The notes beneath the pieces are model-generated. The model had not been told where the DNA came from. It was given only the letters and a program-made list of their open reading frames with translations, and did no database searches. 64,000 nucleotides of DNA from an uncultured Bacteroidales bacterium (GTDB lineage Bacteria; Bacteroidota; Bacteroidia; Bacteroidales; UBA11471). Position numbers and translations under genes: made by a program. Position 1 is the first letter of the stretch; each line of letters begins with the position of its first letter. The stretch covers positions 124,001 to 188,000 of the forward strand of contig CANQAM010000001.1 of NCBI GenBank assembly GCA_947589325.1, given 5' to 3'. Shown here piece by piece: positions 59,758 to 64,000 of this stretch.

Positions 59758-62700
59758 TCAAAGGCTTACCTTGAATGTCCGCGCTGCGGTTTTCAGCAGG
59801 TAGAATCCTTTTTGCAGCGAGAATGTCGCTTTGTCGGCTGCGGCTTTCTGCGAAGCGATGATGCGTCCCGACAAGTCGATGACATCTACCTGTTCGCCCG
59901 TCGGTACGCCGCTTACGGTTACCGTGCCGTCCGCTACCGTTACGGTTATGTTGTCGGCGATGTTTTCATCGAGGGCATCGACCTCTTTAATGGTGAAGGT
60001 GTAGGAGAGTTCGGGGTTGCAGCGTCCGGTTTCCGTGGTGATGAATATACTTTCACCGAAAGAGCCTGCGGGTATGTTCAGGGTGTATTTGCCCGCAGCG
60101 GTTACCGCTTCTTCGCCCAATGTCGCTACGATTGTGTTGGCTTCGCCGTCGGAGAGCGTGACAGGATATTCGGTTTCTCCATTCGTCAGCGTTGCTGCCG
60201 CTGTTTCTGTCGTTCGGATAGAACTTTCGTTGTCCCTGAAAGACAAGATAAATTCTTTGAGCGACGTGTGCGTTTCCGCCGTGTCCGGCGTTATGCCTGT
60301 CGGAATAATCTCTTCTTCCCGTTTCAGCTCTCTTACGCCATTTCCTTCGCTGTCGGAAATTTTCAACTGGCTGACGGTAACGCTGCCGTCGCCAAGTTCT
60401 GTTGCCGTGAGCTTGATGAAGCGCGATTCTTCGTTAAGGCGTATTATATCGTCGAACGGAAAATCGCCGGCATGCAGTACGCGGATTGTGCGCCATGTCG
60501 GATCACCGGAGTCCTTGACTACATCGGGATTCCGCGTTTCCTGTATTTTGAATTCCACATTTCCCGTTCCGTTGTAGGCGGCTTTCACGTCTATGGCTAA
60601 AGCTATGTCATCGAAATAAGCCATGATTTTATCGCTCGTTTTCGTAAGAGTTGCGTCGTCATTTGTAGCCGTGCCGGTTATCCAATGGGGATAATCGTCT
60701 TTTTGGCTTTGTTGCGTGCCGTCTGTCCGTGTAAAGTGGGTATAGTCATTGAACGGAGAGAAGTCGAGCGGTTGGTTTATGGCTGCTTTGCCATAGTGAG
60801 TTTCGCCTTCTTCTTTCGGATTGAAGAAATCGCGTGTCGTGAAAGTGATTTTTTCCGCAAACGTTTTTGAACCGTCGGTCGTCGTCAGTGCGCCTTTGGG
60901 TATGGTAACGGTATATTCCGTAAGGACATTCAATGCGTTGAATGTAAGGGTTACGGTCTTTCCCGATACCGTAACGTTCATTTCTTCATATTTGCGCGGC
61001 GAGAGTTCGATGCCGATGCCTTCATTATATTTGGCATTCTCGTTGAGCGTAAATTCAAGTTTTGTCCCGTCCATATAGCTGATATTCTCCGCATCGGGAT
61101 ATTTTTCTATGAACAGCGTTTGCTTGGGCGTAAATGTCCAAATCTCTCCACTTGTCGTACCGATTTTATTTTTAGCATCTACCCGCCAATAAAAGGGACG
61201 GTTCTCTAAAAACTCATGATTCGTATCCGTTGGCCGCCATACCAATTTTGGTTCAGTAAGATCCGATGCTATTTTTGTCATATCATCACGGTGGCGAAAA
61301 TCACCGAGATATACATCGTATTTTACCGTGTCCTTGTAACTTTTGGTCGTATTTTCCCACGAAAGGGTAACGTATTGGACAGATGGAGGAACGGCTCCGT
61401 TGTTTTGGGGAGTGGGGTTGGTGCAGGCGACAGGTGCAGTGGGGTCGCCTATCGTTTCGGTGGAAAGCGAAATGTAATCCGACTGAAACTCATATTCACT
61501 ATTGATTGCACATACCCGGAAATAATAAGCCTTTTCAGGTTGCAGACCCTCTGCCCGATAAGTCGTTGTGTTTGCAGGCAGTGTGTCGCATACTGTAAAT
61601 GTCTGGTTATCTTCCGATTTTTCGACAATATAAGCGGTCTCGTTCACGGTATTGTTACTGCCGGCATTGTCTTGCCACTGCAATTCGATAGCGAATTTTT
61701 CCTGTTTCGTTGCTTGCAGCTGGGTCGGCATTTTCATGTACGGATAAGCTCTGTCGATGGTGAATACGTATCTTTCGATATTGGCGTATCCGGTTTTTTC
61801 ATCGATTTTCTTGGCGTCGTCGGGATTTTGGGGATTGAGGCCGTGAGTCGTTTCCCATTCGTCGGGTATACCGTCTTTGTCGCTGTCGAGCGGTTTTTTA
61901 CCCTTGTTGAGTATGCCCGTACCACCGTGCGGCAGTTCTTTTTCGGAAGAAATACCGTTTATCGAACCTTTTGTTCCGAACGATTTTAATTCGTCGATCA
62001 GGTATTGGTCTACCTCATCGCGCGCCGGAAGGCAGGGGCCTACGCTGTCGATAATCCAGTAGAGTGCTTCTTCGGCTGTCATTATCTTGGAAATCGTAGG
62101 GTGCAGTTTGGGAATGTCGGTAAAAGAGTTGAGGTTGGCTACCTGTTTGCTGCCTCCGTTTTCGGTATACTCCGTTCCGTCCAGTACGCCGTTGTTATTG
62201 TTGTCGTAATAGTTGCCTGCACCGTAAAATTGGAATGCATCTTTTCCGCGTGTGAACGGTTTGGAGCCTTTCCACGGTCCTGTTACGAAATAGTTGCCCT
62301 CTATGTGCGCCCACGAAGAAGCCTCCGTGTCGCCCATGATGTAGCAGCCGCCCCCGCCCCAGTTATATACCACGTTATTGACATATTGGTTAAGGCCTTT
62401 CACTTTCGGGTTGCGGGTTTTGTTTTCGATATAGAGGTTGCGGTAGAGCGTAACGCCGCCGTTGGTCTGCATCAAGCCGCCGCAGGCGTGACTTTGCAGA
62501 CCCTGCCCCATAATGGAGTTTTGAATGGTAATGTCGGTAGGTTCCGAACCTTTGTTGTCCCAGTTTATGGAGAAACATTCATCGCGTCCCCACAGGGCGG
62601 ATATGTGGTCGAATATCATGGTTTTTCCGTTGGCGATGCCGCAGGCGTCTTTACCGCTGTCGCCACCTTTTCCCATACGGAAACGCATGTGCCGTACAAT

Positions 62701-63063
62701 CAGGTTGCTGGCGCCCGAGAACGATACGCGGTTGCCGTACACCTGTATGCCTTCGCCCGGAGCGGTCTGTCCCAGCACGGTGAGGTCGCCTTTGAACACC
62801 AAGAGTGATTTCAGCCTGATGACGCCCGTCGTATCGAATACGACGATGCGGTTCGGCTGGCTTACGGCATCGCGCAGCGATCCTTCACCGCTGTCGTTGA
62901 GGTTGGTTACGTGATAGATTTCTCCGCCCCGGCCTCCGGTGGCATACCGACCGAAGCCTTCGGCTCCCGGAAATGCCAACAGCTTTTCCTGTGCCTGTAC
63001 GGCAGCGGGGACGAACAACATGGCGAGCCACAGCGCTCCCATGATGAAAGTTGTCTTTTTCAT
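59758..63063 (-). CDS. Pectate lyase (PL1-like) multidomain protein with FN3/Ig-like domains and T9SS-like C-terminus
   Basis: LLAFPGAEGFGRYATGGRGGEIYHVTNLNDSGEGSLRDAVSQPNRIVVFDTTGVI; C-terminal DVIDLSGRIIASQKAAADKATFSLQKGFYLLKTAARTFKVSL. Confidence 0.92.
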   Translation of the reverse strand: MKKTTFIMGALWLAMLFVPAAVQAQEKLLAFPGAEGFGRYATGGRGGEIYHVTNLNDSGEGSLRDAVSQPNRIVVFDTTGVIRLKSLLVFKGDLTVLGQTAPGEGIQVYGNRVSFSGASNLIVRHMRFRMGKGGDSGKDACGIANGKTMIFDHISALWGRDECFSINWDNKGSEPTDITIQNSIMGQGLQSHACGGLMQTNGGVTLYRNLYIENKTRNPKVKGLNQYVNNVVYNWGGGGCYIMGDTEASSWAHIEGNYFVTGPWKGSKPFTRGKDAFQFYGAGNYYDNNNNGVLDGTEYTENGGSKQVANLNSFTDIPKLHPTISKIMTAEEALYWIIDSVGPCLPARDEVDQYLIDELKSFGTKGSINGISSEKELPHGGTGILNKGKKPLDSDKDGIPDEWETTHGLNPQNPDDAKKIDEKTGYANIERYVFTIDRAYPYMKMPTQLQATKQEKFAIELQWQDNAGSNNTVNETAYIVEKSEDNQTFTVCDTLPANTTTYRAEGLQPEKAYYFRVCAINSEYEFQSDYISLSTETIGDPTAPVACTNPTPQNNGAVPPSVQYVTLSWENTTKSYKDTVKYDVYLGDFRHRDDMTKIASDLTEPKLVWRPTDTNHEFLENRPFYWRVDAKNKIGTTSGEIWTFTPKQTLFIEKYPDAENISYMDGTKLEFTLNENAKYNEGIGIELSPRKYEEMNVTVSGKTVTLTFNALNVLTEYTVTIPKGALTTTDGSKTFAEKITFTTRDFFNPKEEGETHYGKAAINQPLDFSPFNDYTHFTRTDGTQQSQKDDYPHWITGTATNDDATLTKTSDKIMAYFDDIALAIDVKAAYNGTGNVEFKIQETRNPDVVKDSGDPTWRTIRVLHAGDFPFDDIIRLNEESRFIKLTATELGDGSVTVSQLKISDSEGNGVRELKREEEIIPTGITPDTAETHTSLKEFILSFRDNESSIRTTETAAATLTNGETEYPVTLSDGEANTIVATLGEEAVTAAGKYTLNIPAGSFGESIFITTETGRCNPELSYTFTIKEVDALDENIADNITVTVADGTVTVSGVPTGEQVDVIDLSGRIIASQKAAADKATFSLQKGFYLLKTAARTFKVSL

Positions 63064-63264
63064 GGTCTTTCTTTTAATTTGTTGGTTTGCGCAAATCCGA
63101 CAATGATATTTTATCGAATTTACGGAGCAAATATAATAATTTTTTTTACAAATTACCATATAGGGTGCATTCTTAACATTTCGACACATATTTTTGATAA
63201 TCGGAATGTTACGATGCTTTTCCTCTTTCGTTTTTCGGTGCGGCGGCGAAACCGCCGCTCGCCG

Positions 63265-64000
63265 TTACCGCCGGCGGTTTTGCTGTTGCTGCTTCCGCAG
63301 GGCAGCCTGCTGCTGGCGCTGCGCCTCTTCGAGCCGTGCCATGAAGCCCGATTTTTTCTTGGGCTTTTTCTGGTTCTCTTTGAGCTTGGCGAGCACTTTT
63401 TCCTCGTTGATGCACTTGCGGAAGATGTAGGTCTGCACGATGGTAATCAACAGCGATACGAAGTAGTAGTAGCTCAATCCCGAAGCGTAGTTGTTGAAGA
63501 TGAACAGGAACATCAGCGGCATGAGATACATCATCGCTTTCATGCCGGGCATCTGTTGTCCGCCGCCCGTGCTGTCCATGTTTATCTTCGTATAGAGAAT
63601 GTTGGTGATGGTCATCAACAGGCAGAAAAGACTGATGTGGTTTCCGAAGTAGGGGGTGATGATGGGAATGTAGGCGTCCCACGAGAAAATGGCGTCGTAC
63701 GACGAAAGGTCGTCAGCCCACAGGAACGACTGCTGCCGCAGCTCGATGGAGGAGGGGAAGAACGCGAACATCGCCAGCAGTATAGGCATCTGCAACAGCA
63801 CCGGCAGACAGCCGCTCATGGGATTGGCACCCGCATTGCTGTACAACTCCATCGTGGCGCGCTGCCGTTCCATCGCCTTTTCCTGTCCGGGATATTTGGC
63901 GTTGATTTCTTCGACCTGCGGTTTCAGCACGCGCATACGTGCGCTCGACATATACGACTTGAATGTCAGTGGCATAAGCACCGCCTTGATGATAAGCGTG
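63265..64000 (-). CDS. yidC: Membrane protein insertase YidC, C-terminal part (truncated by window edge)
   Basis: [82 protein letters not shown]; reading frame open to 64000. Confidence 0.95.
   Translation of the reverse strand, partial: TLIIKAVLMPLTFKSYMSSARMRVLKPQVEEINAKYPGQEKAMERQRATMELYSNAGANPMSGCLPVLLQMPILLAMFAFFPSSIELRQQSFLWADDLSSYDAIFSWDAYIPIITPYFGNHISLFCLLMTITNILYTKINMDSTGGGQQMPGMKAMMYLMPLMFLFIFNNYASGLSYYYFVSLLITIVQTYIFRKCINEEKVLAKLKENQKKPKKKSGFMARLEEAQRQQQAALRKQQQQNRRR

Overview
The window is a Bacteroidota (Bacteroidales-type) chromosomal segment, about 64 kb, mostly housekeeping. Anchors are ftsH, cdsA, L31/L28/L33, tpiA, folE, rsmA, mgtE, dnaJ/grpE, ispE, pheT, yebC, rpsA, queD/queE, thrA/thrC, nfo, glycogen phosphorylase/synthase and yidC. 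Many genes are preceded by the Bacteroidota -7 motif TAnnTTTG, which I used to orient non-coding features. Accessory content: (i) the edge of a capsule locus (Wzi, CpsB-type phosphatase, and an UpxY/NusG-like antiterminator cut by the left edge and absent from the ORF track); (ii) a BspA-type LRR protein next to a 6S-like structured RNA and a second promoter-driven small transcript or small ORF; (iii) a DUF4160/DUF2442-HTH mini-operon with a frameshifted first gene, an 18-bp perfect palindrome filling the promoter spacer, and GC-rich palindromic elements on both sides; (iv) an McrBC-type restriction system with EVE-like N-terminal domains and an inverted repeat around its promoter; (v) dispersed pectin/fucose enzymes, some with apparent T9SS sorting tails and no SusC/SusD nearby; (vi) a threonine operon with a PGM-like ThrB2 candidate. 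No CRISPR array, rRNA, prophage or transposase was recognised. All family assignments come from reading the translations; no database search was run.
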